64,000 nt of DNA from assembly GCF_965138225.1 (NCBI RefSeq), contig NZ_CBCSAX010000009.1; one strand, given 5' to 3'. Source of the DNA: Helicobacter_D ganmani (GTDB taxonomy: Bacteria; Campylobacterota; Campylobacteria; Campylobacterales; Helicobacteraceae). Both the position numbers and the translations under genes were made by a program. Numbering within the stretch: position 1 is the first letter of the stretch; each line of letters begins with the position of its first letter. The notes beneath the pieces were generated by a model. That model searched no databases. It was not told where the DNA came from and saw only the letters and a program-made list of their open reading frames with translations. Of this stretch, positions 63,509-64,000 are shown piece by piece.

Positions 63509-63712
63509 TTATCCTTCGCTCATTTCAATAATTTCAAAAAGTTGCTTTATGATTTTAGGATGTAAAATCTCTCCATTATGATGAGGAATAACCATTCTGT
63601 AAGAATCTTTTTTATAGATTCTACGGCTACCTTATTGTCTATCAATCAAAAAACCATTTTGCAATAAAAGCCTTTCTGCTTCTTCTGCAGTCATTCTTGG
63701 AAATTCAGGCAT
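63509..63712 (-). pseudogene. hicA: hicA toxin gene with internal TAA
   Basis: The 67-codon frame reads MPEFPRMTAEEAERLLLQNG, LIDRQ, then TAA (63632-63634), then GSRRIYKKDSYRMVIPHHNG. HicA proteins have RQKGSHRIY at this place, so the stop replaces a lysine codon. The catalytic histidine of HicA corresponds to VIPHH. The ATG lies inside the end of hicB (8-bp overlap). As written the toxin is truncated at 26 residues, so the pair is probably inactive. Confidence 0.75.
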
Positions 63713-63923
63713 TGGCTAAAACCATAGGAACAATTGAAGTTATTTTATTTTCAATGGTTCTTTTTTCTTCACTTTTAAGGCTTTCTAAATAAAGTTCCCC
63801 TGCTTCTTTTATATTAAACAAAGCCTCTTCATAAGTATTACCTTGCGAAACACAACCTTCAAGCTCTAAAATGCGTGCAAAATACCCATCTTGATCTTTT
63901 TCAATAATAACATTCAATAGCAT
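63705..63923 (-). CDS. hicB: HicB family antitoxin
   Basis: A 72-residue protein with LNVIIEKDQDGYFARILELEGCVSQGNTYEEALFNI in two parts, the partial RNase H fold typical of HicB antitoxins (DGYF and GCVSQG loops). No separate DNA-binding domain is present. I start at ATG 63923; a longer frame to 63989 adds 22 residues in the repeat region and is unlikely. It appears intact while its partner toxin has a nonsense codon. Confidence 0.75.
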   Translation of the reverse strand: MLLNVIIEKDQDGYFARILELEGCVSQGNTYEEALFNIKEAGELYLESLKSEEKRTIENKITSIVPMVLANA

Positions 63924-63940
63924 TTGATGTACAGAATTTA

Positions 63941-64000
63941 TCGACTTAAATAGAATACTTTTTGACATAGATATAATAGGTTTTGACATAAATAGAATAG
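63941..64000. repeat. three 21-bp tandem repeats upstream of hicB
   Basis: Units begin at 63941, 63962 and 63983 with the pattern TYGACWTARATAKAAT; the last is cut by the window edge. The 21-bp period is about two helical turns, so the units lie on one face of the DNA. They begin 18 bp upstream of hicB and may be its operator, or iterons of the lost element. Confidence 0.6.

Noticed and set aside
1..64000. tRNA genes and CRISPR arrays
   Set aside because: I looked in the gaps for cloverleaf or GTTCRANNC signatures and for regularly spaced repeats and found none; the only tandem array is three units at the right edge.

Overview
This window looks like chromosome of a Helicobacter (Campylobacterota) with low GC content. 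Three blocks match the gene order I remember from H. pylori: lapB-like/rnhA/rnc/aroC, secA plus a LolC-type permease, and serA/hypothetical/rpsA/ispH/aroA/pheT/pheS/HIT. Other hallmarks are CZB-domain cytoplasmic chemoreceptors, a DUF2972 protein, poly-G/poly-C contingency tracts, and lutABC-lctP with a D-lactate dehydrogenase. The accessory content (DUF2972, several surface glycosyltransferases) suggests an enterohepatic species rather than H. pylori; this is inference.

Layout. 1-2.1 kb: a poly-G tract, then a DUF2972 gene cut by one in-frame TAG. 2.1-7.0 kb (minus): DUF411 protein, then an operon lapB-like, rnhA, rnc, aroC, pseG. 7.1-10.4 kb (plus): dnaG, a PP-loop tRNA-thiolase-like gene and an RdxA-like nitroreductase. 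10.5-16 kb: a TlpD-like receptor, a flagellin-like protein with a sigma-54 promoter, cstA with ybdD, a possible 25-codon ORF with an antisense promoter, and hemE. 16-23 kb: secA, lolC-like, a radical SAM protein, an eptA that is out of frame twice, and dgkA. 23-31 kb: D- and L-lactate use (dld, lutABC, lctP) and a gamma carbonic anhydrase-like protein. 31-41.5 kb: the serA-to-pheS block, HIT and YciI. 41.5-47.8 kb: surface-glycan genes, one switched off by an 11-G tract. 47.8-53.8 kb: RNase P RNA, hypE, moeA, ribA, hypB, hypC and a second CZB receptor. 53.9-59.7 kb: nhaC, a second sigma-54 gene, a DinJ/YafQ-type toxin-antitoxin pair, a broken RloC/PrrC-like anticodon-nuclease gene and a glycosyltransferase fragment. 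59.7-63.1 kb: TIGR02757 protein, dnaJ and a DASS transporter. The right edge holds a decaying hicBA/RepA-like remnant.

How the genes work together. Lactate import (LctP) feeds LutABC (L-lactate) and Dld (D-lactate). HypB, HypC and HypE are nickel-hydrogenase maturation factors. EptA/DgkA, PseG and the glycosyltransferases modify lipid A, flagellin and surface glycans, and two of these genes carry slippage tracts. Two proteins without cysteine-rich or enzymatic motifs share nearly identical sigma-54 promoters, placing them in the RpoN (flagellar) regulon by inference.

The window has no tRNA, 16S/23S rRNA, complete IS element or CRISPR array that I can see. Several lesions lie at homopolymers, so some may be assembly errors rather than real mutations.
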